Below are positions 1 through 5,902 of a stretch of 8,047 nucleotides of DNA, piece after piece. The notes beneath the pieces were generated by a model that worked only from the letters and a program-made list of their open reading frames with translations, ran no database searches and was not told where the DNA came from. Position 1 is the stretch's first letter; each line of letters starts with the position of its first letter. The position numbers were made by a program, and so were the translations under genes. Location: assembly GCA_030064695.1 (NCBI GenBank), contig JASHYV010000009.1, forward strand, positions 1-8,047. Direction: 5' to 3'. Origin of the DNA: Thermoplasmata archaeon (GTDB lineage Archaea > Thermoplasmatota > Thermoplasmata > UBA184).

Positions 1-713
1 CTGGTGTTGCTGCCGGGGATGGAGATGTTCGATACGACCGTGTTCAGCTGGATGCCGAACTCGTACGGGGTGTTGTAGTAGCCGTCGCTCTCGGGGCCCA
101 TGAAGTAGTAGGCCCCGGGGTAGGTGGCGTTGGCCGAGTTGAGCGTGATCGAGCCGAGGAAGTGCGACGTGTTGTAGGCGTAGGCAGTGCCGGTCGCGCC
201 TCCGCCGATCCCGAAGTCGCCGATGCCCATCGGGGCCGGTGCGACTTGGTAACCGGCGCCCACGTTCGCCGACGGCGAGGTCGAGCCGGACTCGAGGAGA
301 TCGAAGTTGGGGAGATACGCGGTGGACGGAGCGAACTGCCCCTCCTTGATGGAGGTCGCGAGATCGCTGATCAGGCCGGTCGCAGGGGAGCCGGCCACGG
401 CGAGGCTCTTGACGGCATTCGAGTACTGGTCCAAGTTAGAGGAGGTGGCCGTGGAAGGAAGCGAGACGCCCGAAGGAGCGGTCGAAAGAACGGGGGCCGT
501 GGAATTGGTTGTACCGGGGTGAAGGAGCGAACTCGCGATCGTCGGATAGTGGTGCCGGGCGCTCGTCGCCGGCGTGACGGCCGCCGTGGAGCTGGCCGAT
601 CCTGACCCACGTCCCGGGGACAGGATGGCGCCCGCAGGGAGCACCATTACCGCACAAATGGCCAATACGATCGGCAGTACCCACCACGCCTTGCGCCCGG
701 ACAACGGCGACAT
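1..713 (-). CDS. Thermopsin-like secreted acid protease (peptidase family A5), N-terminal part, truncated by window edge
   Basis: The first 237 codons are present; the gene continues beyond position 1. Seen: residues 1-8 are short and basic (MSPLSGRK), and residues 9-31 are a hydrophobic signal or anchor segment. A Ser/Thr/Ala/Pro/Gly-rich linker covers roughly 33-95, followed by a pro-region-like stretch at 96-155. The conserved family core then begins: APAPMGIGDFGI (158-169), YNTSHFLGSITLNS (180-193) and YEFGIQLNTVVSN (217-229). These align, from memory, with the PAPAGIASFGL, NEMLGYVNI and LQFNIVL blocks of Sulfolobus thermopsin. Known: thermopsins are secreted, pepstatin-insensitive acid proteases of archaea, often present as several paralogues in Thermoplasmata. 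Several NxS/T sequons (for example 70-72, 181-183, 195-197, 229-231) fit an extracellular glycoprotein. The ATG at 713 is chosen because the signal segment follows it directly and a TATA-like box lies at the leaderless distance. The frame is open further upstream, so a longer start is not excluded. Catalytic residues cannot be judged from this fragment. Confidence 0.8.
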   Translation of the reverse strand, partial: MSPLSGRKAWWVLPIVLAICAVMVLPAGAILSPGRGSGSASSTAAVTPATSARHHYPTIASSLLHPGTTNSTAPVLSTAPSGVSLPSTATSSNLDQYSNAVKSLAVAGSPATGLISDLATSIKEGQFAPSTAYLPNFDLLESGSTSPSANVGAGYQVAPAPMGIGDFGIGGGATGTAYAYNTSHFLGSITLNSANATYPGAYYFMGPESDGYYNTPYEFGIQLNTVVSNISIPGSNT

Positions 714-920
714 GCGCCGGGCGACGAGGATTGGTAGTATTTGGACATTCTGGCGCGGCTGGGCGGGGTCCCCGGAGTCTCCGAGGGTCTCCGTCAAGTT
801 GGAAGAGAGGCGTCGAGAGGTCGAACGGGCGCCGCCCCGAGGGTTCCTTCGCAGCACTCGGAGGCCGGGCCCCGGCCGCAACGCTCATGCGAATTCGCAC
901 GTCCCGACCCGCTGCAGCGA
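714..920. other. Divergent intergenic region between thermopsin-like gene and FAD oxidoreductase
   Basis: 207 bases. The left half holds the TATA-like island for the thermopsin gene. The right half shows only the weak palindrome at 889-898 as a possible promoter element for the oxidoreductase. Frames are open through it on both strands, but their translations are Arg/Gly/Pro-rich with no recognisable domain, so I see no gene here. Confidence 0.5.
737..744 (-). promoter_or_regulatory. TATA-like promoter element of the thermopsin-like gene (leaderless)
   Basis: Read on the minus strand this is CCAAATAC, inside a short AT-richer island (731-750) in otherwise very GC-rich DNA. Its centre is about 27 bases upstream of the ATG at 713. 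That is the spacing expected between an archaeal TATA box and the transcription start when the transcript begins at or next to the start codon. No Shine-Dalgarno sequence lies between, which agrees. The box is a weak match to the TTTAWATA consensus, so the assignment rests mostly on position. Confidence 0.45.
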
Positions 921-2045
921 ATGGCCCGAGCGGAGTTCGACACGATCGTGGTCGGCGCCGGCATCATCGGATGCGCCACGGCGCGCGAGCTGGCCCGGAC
1001 CGGGCGACGCGTGGGGGTCGTGGAGGCGGGAGGGAGCGTCGCCGCCGATACCTCGTGCCGGGCGATGGGCCACCTCGGCATCTACGACGAGAGCGAGGCC
1101 CAGCTCGCCCTGTCCGTGCTCGCCCGTACGTGCTGGGACGAGATGGCGGAGCGACTGCCCCCTTCCGTGGAATATGTGCGCCGCGGTTCGCTCTGGGTCG
1201 CGTCGACGGTCGAGGAGTACGAGGAAGCTGACCGTCGCCTCGAGCGGCTGCGACGTCACGGGATCGAAGCGGAGCTCCTCGATCGATCGGCCCTCTACCG
1301 AGTCGAGCCGCACGTCGCACCGGGTCTCGCCGGCGGGCTTCGCGTGCCCGGCGACGCGGTGATCGACACGACGGGCGCCACGGAGTTCCTTGCCGAAGAG
1401 GCCCGTCGCGCCGGGGCCGAGATCCGAACTGGCGCCCCGGTTTCGCGGCTCGAACCGGAGGCCGTCGTTCTCGCCGACGGCTCGGTGGTGCGGGCCTCCC
1501 GTATCGTCGTCGCCGCGGGCTGGCAGTCTCCGAGGCTGATCCCGGAGCTTCCGGTTCGACCGCGCAAGGGGCACATTGCTCGCACCGTCCCGCGGCCCGG
1601 ATGGATCCGCCACAACCTGTCGGAGATCGGGTACATGTCTGAGACCCGGCCGACCGCGGGCGACTCGATCTCGATGGTCGTCCAGCCGCGGGCGAACGGC
1701 CAGTATCTTCTGGGGGCGACGCGGCAGTACGCCGGCAGCTCGCTCGACGTGGATCCCGCGGTGATCGAGAATCTGCTCCGAGTGATCCACCGATTCGTGC
1801 CGGGATTCTCCGACCTTGCGATCGAGAAGACCTGGACCGGCCTGCGCCCCGCCGGCCCGGACTCGGTGCCGATCCTCGGACCGTGGCCGGCCTGCCCCTC
1901 GTGGATCATCGCGACCGGCCACGAAGGTATCGGCATCACGACCTCGCTCGCGACGGCCCGACTGCTCCGCGAGATGCTCGACGGGTCGCCTCCGTCGATC
2001 CCGCTGGAGCCGTATTCGCCTCGTCGACTGCCGCGTCCGGGCTAG
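921..2045 (+). CDS. FAD-dependent amino acid oxidoreductase (DAO family), D-hydroxyproline dehydrogenase/HcnC-like
   Basis: 374 residues, a normal length for DAO-family flavoproteins (PF01266 type). Seen: an N-terminal Rossmann FAD site VVGAGIIGCATARELA with the GxGxxG pattern at about residues 8-23, followed by the ribose-binding Glu in VGVVEA. Other blocks are RAMGHLGIYDESEAQLAL, EYVRRGSLWVAS, LAGGLRVPGDAV, PRKGHI, GQYLLGATRQYAG and, near the C-terminus, GLRPAGPDSVPILG and IATGHEGIGITTSLATARLL. From memory this block order is typical of the glycine oxidase/opine oxidase B/HcnC/D-hydroxyproline dehydrogenase branch, which oxidises a secondary or primary amine at FAD and passes electrons to a carrier or oxygen. 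The exact substrate cannot be read from sequence. The ATG at 921 is chosen because it puts the FAD motif at residue 8; the frame is open upstream to 741 but with low-quality composition. No Shine-Dalgarno is visible. A weak palindromic GCGAATTCGC at 889-898 lies about 27 bases upstream and might serve as TATA region. Probably transcribed with the phosphoesterase 43 bases downstream. Confidence 0.85.
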   Translation: MARAEFDTIVVGAGIIGCATARELARTGRRVGVVEAGGSVAADTSCRAMGHLGIYDESEAQLALSVLARTCWDEMAERLPPSVEYVRRGSLWVASTVEEYEEADRRLERLRRHGIEAELLDRSALYRVEPHVAPGLAGGLRVPGDAVIDTTGATEFLAEEARRAGAEIRTGAPVSRLEPEAVVLADGSVVRASRIVVAAGWQSPRLIPELPVRPRKGHIARTVPRPGWIRHNLSEIGYMSETRPTAGDSISMVVQPRANGQYLLGATRQYAGSSLDVDPAVIENLLRVIHRFVPGFSDLAIEKTWTGLRPAGPDSVPILGPWPACPSWIIATGHEGIGITTSLATARLLREMLDGSPPSIPLEPYSPRRLPRPG

Positions 2046-2088
2046 TCTCGGCCGTGGTCGGTAAGAGGTGCGAGGGCCTCCCGTCCTC

Positions 2089-3045
2089 GTGAGCCGGTTC
2101 CGCCTCTTCTTCGTGAGTGACCTGCACGGCTCCGAGGTCTGCTACCGGAAATTCCTGAACTCGGTTCCGGTCTACGGCCCGGATCTGCTCGTGTACGGGG
2201 GCGACATCACGGGCAAGATCCTGCAGCCGGTGTTCCGGCGCGTCGAGGGGGGATTCCGATGGTACCCCAGCGCCGACCGCCCCCGCGACGAGCCCGAAGA
2301 CCGCCTCCCGTCGATCGAGCGCGCGATCGCGGACTCGGGCGCATACCCCTGGGTGACGACCCCACAGGAATGGTCCGAGCTGAGCCGGCGCCCCGAGGTG
2401 CTGGAAGCGAAGTGCCGCGAGCTCGCCCTCGAGCGCGCCCGCCGGTGGCTCGCGCTGGCCGGGGAGCGTCTCGGCCCCCGTGGACCCCCGCTCGTGCTGA
2501 ACGTCGGGAACGATGACACGGATCAGCTCTTAGAGGTCGTCCGCTCGGAAGCCCCGCCTGGCGTCCGGGTCCCTGAGGGAGGCACCGTCGAAGCCGGGCC
2601 GTACGAGATCTTCGGGTGCGGCTATGCGAACACGACCCCGTGGCATTGCCCGCGCGATCTCCCGGAGGACGAGCTCGCGCGCGTGCTCGATCGGACGTCG
2701 AGCGCCATCGGGGATCCCCGCCGGACGATCTTCGACATCCACGCCCCGCCGGTCGACACCGCGATCGACCTTGCTCCACAGCTCGACGCCGACCGGCGGC
2801 CCCGTACCGCCGCGGGTGAAGTGCTGTACTCGCACGTGGGCTCCCCTTCGATCCGCGCGCTGATCGAGCGCGTCCACCCGGTCGCGAGCCTGCACGGTCA
2901 CGTGCATGAATCGAAGGGCGCGGACCGGGTCGGGGCCACTCCGGTCTTCAACCCTGGAAGCGTGTACTACCGGGGGACCCTGCAGGGGCTCGTGCTCGAC
3001 CTCGACGGGTCGCAGGTCGTGAACCACCTGTTCGTCACCGGCTAG
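2089..3045 (+). CDS. Icc-related metallophosphoesterase (calcineurin-like)
   Basis: 318 residues from the GTG at 2089. Seen, in order: SDLHG (10-14) with metal-binding Asp11 and His13; GGD (37-39); GNDD (140-143), the form of the GNH/D motif found in Icc-related phosphoesterases; DIHAPP with His218; GHVHES (270-275) with His271 and His273; and FNPGS (288-291 region). All residues expected to form the two-metal site are present, so an active hydrolase of phosphomonoesters or phosphodiesters is likely. The natural substrate is unknown. An insert of about 100 residues (40-139), Arg/Glu/Trp-rich and probably helical, separates the GGD and GNDD motifs and may form a cap. Start choice: GTG 2089 gives MSRFRLFFVSDLHG, the usual distance to the first motif. 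An in-frame GTG at 2068 would add seven residues and lies just after a weak purine-rich stretch, so it remains an alternative. It follows the FAD oxidoreductase on the same strand, so the two are probably one operon, although a functional link is not evident. Its stop overlaps the stop of the convergent ureohydrolase. Confidence 0.85.
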   Translation: MSRFRLFFVSDLHGSEVCYRKFLNSVPVYGPDLLVYGGDITGKILQPVFRRVEGGFRWYPSADRPRDEPEDRLPSIERAIADSGAYPWVTTPQEWSELSRRPEVLEAKCRELALERARRWLALAGERLGPRGPPLVLNVGNDDTDQLLEVVRSEAPPGVRVPEGGTVEAGPYEIFGCGYANTTPWHCPRDLPEDELARVLDRTSSAIGDPRRTIFDIHAPPVDTAIDLAPQLDADRRPRTAAGEVLYSHVGSPSIRALIERVHPVASLHGHVHESKGADRVGATPVFNPGSVYYRGTLQGLVLDLDGSQVVNHLFVTG

Positions 3046-4004
3046 ACGTCGCCTCGTGCCGTGGAGCGGTGGCGGGCGACGGCCGCAATGCCCTCGTACA
3101 GGATCGTCGCAGCGGCGAGCGCCGTCACCTGGCCCGTGTGGTCGTACTGCGGCGCGACCTCCACGACGTCGAAGCCCACGACGTCAAGCTGGTGGAGCGG
3201 CCGGAGCAGGCGCACCAGCTCCCGGGTCGAGATGCCCCCGGGCTCGGGCGTTCCGGTCCCGGGCGCGAACGCCGGGTCGAGCACGTCGATGTCGACCGAG
3301 ACGTAGACCGGCCCAGCGCCGATCGCGGAGGTGATCGTCTCCATCGCCATCGTGGCGTCCGTGGAATCCAGGTCCTCGATCGTGAATGTCCGATCGACGT
3401 AGCGGGCGTTGTTCGCCGCGTCCTCGTGCGAGTAGACGGAGTTGCGGATCCCGAGCTGGAAGACCTGTCCGGGGGCGATCAGTCCCTCCTCGTGCGCGCG
3501 GCGCACCCAGGTTCCGTGGGTGAATTTCTTGTCGCCCCAGTACCGGTCCCAGGTGTCGAAATGGGCATCGAAATGGACGAGGCTCACCGGCCGGCCCGAC
3601 GCGGCCCGCTGGGCGCGCAGTACCGGCAGCGTGATCGAGTGGTCGCCTCCCGCGAGGAACGGCACGAGGCCCCCCGAGAAGACCGGGCGGAGGGCCGCTT
3701 CGATGCGGACGAACGTGTCGTCGAGGTAACCGGGGACCGGATCCACGTCCCCCCCATCGACCGTCTCGAGGACCCGCCACGGGTAGACCCGGTGCACCGG
3801 ATGGTAGCTGCGCAGCAGCCGGGACTGAGCGCGGATGGCGGCGGGGCCCTCCCGCGCCCCGGGCCGGTAGCTCGTGGCGTCGTCCCACGGGATCCCCAGG
3901 AACACGGAGCGGGCCCCGGCGAGGTCCCGGCGGAGCGGCAACCTTGCGAACGTCGCCACCTGGGCGAACCTCGGCGATCGCCCGACGTCCTCCGGCTCGG
4001 TCAC
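3042..4004 (-). CDS. Agmatinase-family ureohydrolase (agmatinase or other guanidino-compound hydrolase)
   Basis: 320 residues, the normal size for the arginase/agmatinase family. It is predicted to hydrolyse a guanidino group, giving urea and an amine (agmatine to putrescine in the classic case). Seen: GGDHSITLP with His122; FDAHFDTWD with Asp146, His148 and Asp150; THGT with His163; SVDIDVLDP with Asp238 and Asp240; PGTGTPEPGG (248-257); and VEVAPQYD with Glu282. The full di-manganese (or nickel) ligand set is intact, so the enzyme should be active. The family includes agmatinase, guanidinobutyrase, guanidinopropionase and guanidine hydrolases, and substrate cannot be decided from these motifs. 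The aromatic stretch DTWDRYWGDKKFTHG is reminiscent of the agmatinase/guanidinobutyrase side. The start is GTG at 4004, supported by a strong Shine-Dalgarno sequence. It is the second gene of an operon, 16 bases after the stop of the permease, which suggests that the permease brings in the substrate. The stop codon overlaps the stop of the convergent phosphoesterase. Confidence 0.88.
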   Translation of the reverse strand: MTEPEDVGRSPRFAQVATFARLPLRRDLAGARSVFLGIPWDDATSYRPGAREGPAAIRAQSRLLRSYHPVHRVYPWRVLETVDGGDVDPVPGYLDDTFVRIEAALRPVFSGGLVPFLAGGDHSITLPVLRAQRAASGRPVSLVHFDAHFDTWDRYWGDKKFTHGTWVRRAHEEGLIAPGQVFQLGIRNSVYSHEDAANNARYVDRTFTIEDLDSTDATMAMETITSAIGAGPVYVSVDIDVLDPAFAPGTGTPEPGGISTRELVRLLRPLHQLDVVGFDVVEVAPQYDHTGQVTALAAATILYEGIAAVARHRSTARGDV

Positions 4005-4010
4005 GCCGCC

Positions 4011-4018
4011 CCTCCTCC
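4011..4018 (-). promoter_or_regulatory. Shine-Dalgarno sequence for the ureohydrolase
   Basis: On the minus strand GGAGGAGG (continuing as GGGG) ends six bases before the GTG at 4004. It lies in the 16-base gap after the permease stop, so it supports both the GTG start and translation of the ureohydrolase as an internal operon gene. This contrasts with the SD-free start of the first gene of the thermopsin unit. Confidence 0.75.
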
Positions 4019-4020
4019 GG

Positions 4021-5685
4021 TCAGTCCGGCGGCAGCTCGCGGAAGGCGAGCGCGATGTCGAGGCCCGACCGGCGCAGGTGGTAGCGCCGGGCGACGACGT
4101 ACCAGAGGAGGCTCCCCGCGAGGAGGAGCCCGATCGAGACGTAGCTCACGGTCTGGTTCGAGGCGGTGAATCCGGCGGCCGTTCCCAGGAGGGGGAGCGT
4201 GGAGACCGCGTAGGCCGCGACGGCCGTGACCAGGAAGGCGGTCGCGCCGCCGGCGGTCATCCAAGTCGCGTGCCGGCGCAGGCCGAGGCGGACGAGCGAC
4301 GCGGCCGAGAGCGCCACACTCACCATCGGCAGGAAGAACAGGAGGAAGATGAAGGGGTCGTAGTACGTCGTGGTGTAGTACGTGACCAGAGGCAGCAAGG
4401 CGAGGCCGATCGCCGAGACGATCACGAGGCTCGCCGCCGGGGAGTGCGTGCGGCTCGTGAGCCCGCTGAGGAATCGCGGGAAGAGCCGGTCCAGCGAGAA
4501 GCTGAGCGCGTAGCGGCTGAAGATGTAGAGCCCCAAGATCATCCAGAGCAGGTACCAGCTCGCGGAGCCGAGGAAGATGACGGCGAGCGCCACGTCGTTC
4601 CCGTGCGCCGCGAACATCGGGAGCGAGGCGAGGCCGGCGCCGAAGGGGAGGGCCGGGAGTCCGGGCGACGCGATCCCGTACACCGAGCTCGCCACCGCGC
4701 CGTTCAGGAAGTTCATCCCGACCACCGACTCGAAGGCGTACACCAGCGCGACCGAGAAGACGACGGCCAGGAGGAACGACGTCGCCATCCCGAGCCGGAT
4801 CGCCCGGGTGCTGCGCCGGAACTCTCCGGCGATGTAGCTCGGGGCGTTCGAGAACATGAAGTAGAACGCGAAGACCAGCGGGACGAAGAGCAGCGTGTTG
4901 GTGGCGCTGCTCCCGTACGGTCCGAACGTGGCGCCGTACGCGGCGGTGCTCGCGTAGTAGTTCCCGACGTAGCCGTGGGCAGCCATGAACGCGTTCACAG
5001 TCGAGACGAAGGCCGCGTGGCCCATCGCCTCCAGGAGCACCACGGAAACGACGAGGCCGGCGAGTTCCACGAGGAGCAGCGCCGAGAAGAGACGGAACGC
5101 GGCCCGGGGCCGGAGACCGACGTACAGGGCGAGGATCGCGACGGTCGCGAGGGCGCCGATCGTCACGATGTCGAAGTTGTTCGTCGCGCCGCTGAACGGC
5201 GTGAGGATCGCCCCCCATCGGGCGAGGCTGGGCAGACCGGCGATCGACCCCCAGCTCGCGAGCCCCGGTCCGACCGACAGGGTGACGAACCAGTAGGGGA
5301 GCACTGCGGCGTAGAGCAGGACATTGACCATCCGCGCGGCACCGGAGACGAAGCCGAAGTAGGGATGCAGCAAGCGGGAGGCGTAGACGTATTCGCCGCC
5401 GGACCGGGGCATCTCGACCGCCATCACGGTGTAGGTCAGCACCGTGGGCACCGCGATGAGGGCGGCCAGCAGCACGGAGTCCATCAGGTTCGCGCCGGTG
5501 ACGAAGAGCAGGATCACCAGGAACAGGCCGAAGGCCGGGCCGGGCCCGAGCGAGATCAGGTTGATCGAGAACGACTCGAAGGCGCCGAGCTCCTTCACGA
5601 GCCCGCTGGACTGGCGGGCGAAGACGTCGGAGGGGCGGAGCGAGGACGGGGTCTGGATCGGTGCTGCGATCGGTTCAGAGCTCAT
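4021..5685 (-). CDS. APC-superfamily amino acid/amine permease
   Basis: 554 residues with about 12 predicted membrane helices, near residues 38-62, 68-91, 110-137, 172-190, 199-222, 263-283, 299-322, 366-394, 418-436, 443-467, 479-500 and 514-532. The substrate would be a cationic or neutral amino acid or polyamine-like compound taken up by proton or sodium coupling, or exchanged; the sequence does not say which. Motifs seen: an unwound TM1 with LISLGPGPAFG (43-53), which forms the backbone binding site in APC proteins; the signature EMPRSGGEYVYASR (91-104) before TM3; NAPSYIAGEFRRSTRAI (280-296) after TM6; and SLDRLFPRFL (397-406) followed by a THSPAAS segment. These are standard APC-family landmarks. 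The loops after TM5 and TM7 are long. The ATG at 5685 starts a hydrophilic N-terminal tail of about 35 residues. No SD or TATA box lies close to the start, so the transcript probably begins further upstream. It is the first gene of the operon with the ureohydrolase, which suggests uptake of that enzyme's guanidino substrate or exchange for its amine product. Confidence 0.87.
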   Translation of the reverse strand: MSSEPIAAPIQTPSSLRPSDVFARQSSGLVKELGAFESFSINLISLGPGPAFGLFLVILLFVTGANLMDSVLLAALIAVPTVLTYTVMAVEMPRSGGEYVYASRLLHPYFGFVSGAARMVNVLLYAAVLPYWFVTLSVGPGLASWGSIAGLPSLARWGAILTPFSGATNNFDIVTIGALATVAILALYVGLRPRAAFRLFSALLLVELAGLVVSVVLLEAMGHAAFVSTVNAFMAAHGYVGNYYASTAAYGATFGPYGSSATNTLLFVPLVFAFYFMFSNAPSYIAGEFRRSTRAIRLGMATSFLLAVVFSVALVYAFESVVGMNFLNGAVASSVYGIASPGLPALPFGAGLASLPMFAAHGNDVALAVIFLGSASWYLLWMILGLYIFSRYALSFSLDRLFPRFLSGLTSRTHSPAASLVIVSAIGLALLPLVTYYTTTYYDPFIFLLFFLPMVSVALSAASLVRLGLRRHATWMTAGGATAFLVTAVAAYAVSTLPLLGTAAGFTASNQTVSYVSIGLLLAGSLLWYVVARRYHLRRSGLDIALAFRELPPD

Positions 5686-5730
5686 TCGAGAACGGGACGA
5701 GTCGGGCCCAGTCGCTTCCGCCGGACCGGA

Positions 5731-5776
5731 CCGCGCGCACCGCAGCCGTTACGGAACCACGGGCGAACGCGCGCGG
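5731..5776 (-). other. Inverted repeat, possible stem in the permease leader
   Basis: CCGCGCGC at 5731-5738 and GCGCGCGG at 5769-5776 form a perfect 8-base-pair stem around a 30-base loop. The loop itself holds a short CCG-TTA-CGG mini-hairpin (5746-5754). If the permease transcript starts from the TATA-like box at 5829-5836, this stem would lie in its 5' leader. Alternating GC repeats arise easily in DNA of this composition, and I recognise no known riboswitch class here. Confidence 0.25.
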
Positions 5777-5828
5777 GACAGACGCCGGAAGCGCCGCCGG
5801 AGCGCACGATCCGATTGAACGGAGCGCG

Positions 5829-5836
5829 ATATTTAA
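5829..5836. promoter_or_regulatory. TATA-like box in the divergent permease/pyruvate oxidase intergenic region
   Basis: ATATTTAA on the plus strand (TTAAATAT on the minus strand) is the most AT-rich site in this GC-rich intergenic region. The minus-strand reading GTTAAATA fits the archaeal TTTAWATA consensus better, and would start the permease transcript near 5805 with a leader of about 120 bases. Read on the plus strand it would start the pyruvate oxidase transcript near 5858 with a leader of about 45 bases. No convincing purine-rich BRE marks the orientation, so it may serve either gene or both. Confidence 0.5.
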
Positions 5837-5902
5837 CGGGGGTGTCGCGGGGACCCCGACGCGCCGCGCAAGAGGCTTAGCTCGGCGGGCCGTCCCGCGC
5901 CC

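Noticed and set aside
741..920. Sixty-codon N-terminal extension of the FAD oxidoreductase
   Set aside because: The extension is Arg/Gly/Pro-rich, unlike the family, and would push the FAD motif to about residue 68. The ATG at 921 fits the family start.
885..1922. A 345-codon minus-strand open frame opposite the FAD oxidoreductase
   Set aside because: It has no domain-like features, and the plus strand carries an intact flavoprotein with all its motifs in order.
5686..5828. Possible guanidine riboswitch ahead of the permease-ureohydrolase operon
   Set aside because: I could not match the conserved loops of any known guanidine riboswitch class. Only a generic GC stem is visible.
5869..5878. 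Ten-base CAAGAGGCTT repeated in inverted orientation at 7670-7679
   Set aside because: Dozens of shared 10-mers are expected by chance in 8 kb when both strands are counted, and the two places have no matching context.
3874..5880. A 668-codon open frame on the plus strand opposite the permease and part of the ureohydrolase
   Set aside because: Its translation is an Arg/Glu/Gly/Asp/His-rich low-complexity string without domains. It is the antisense image of a clear membrane protein in GC-rich DNA.
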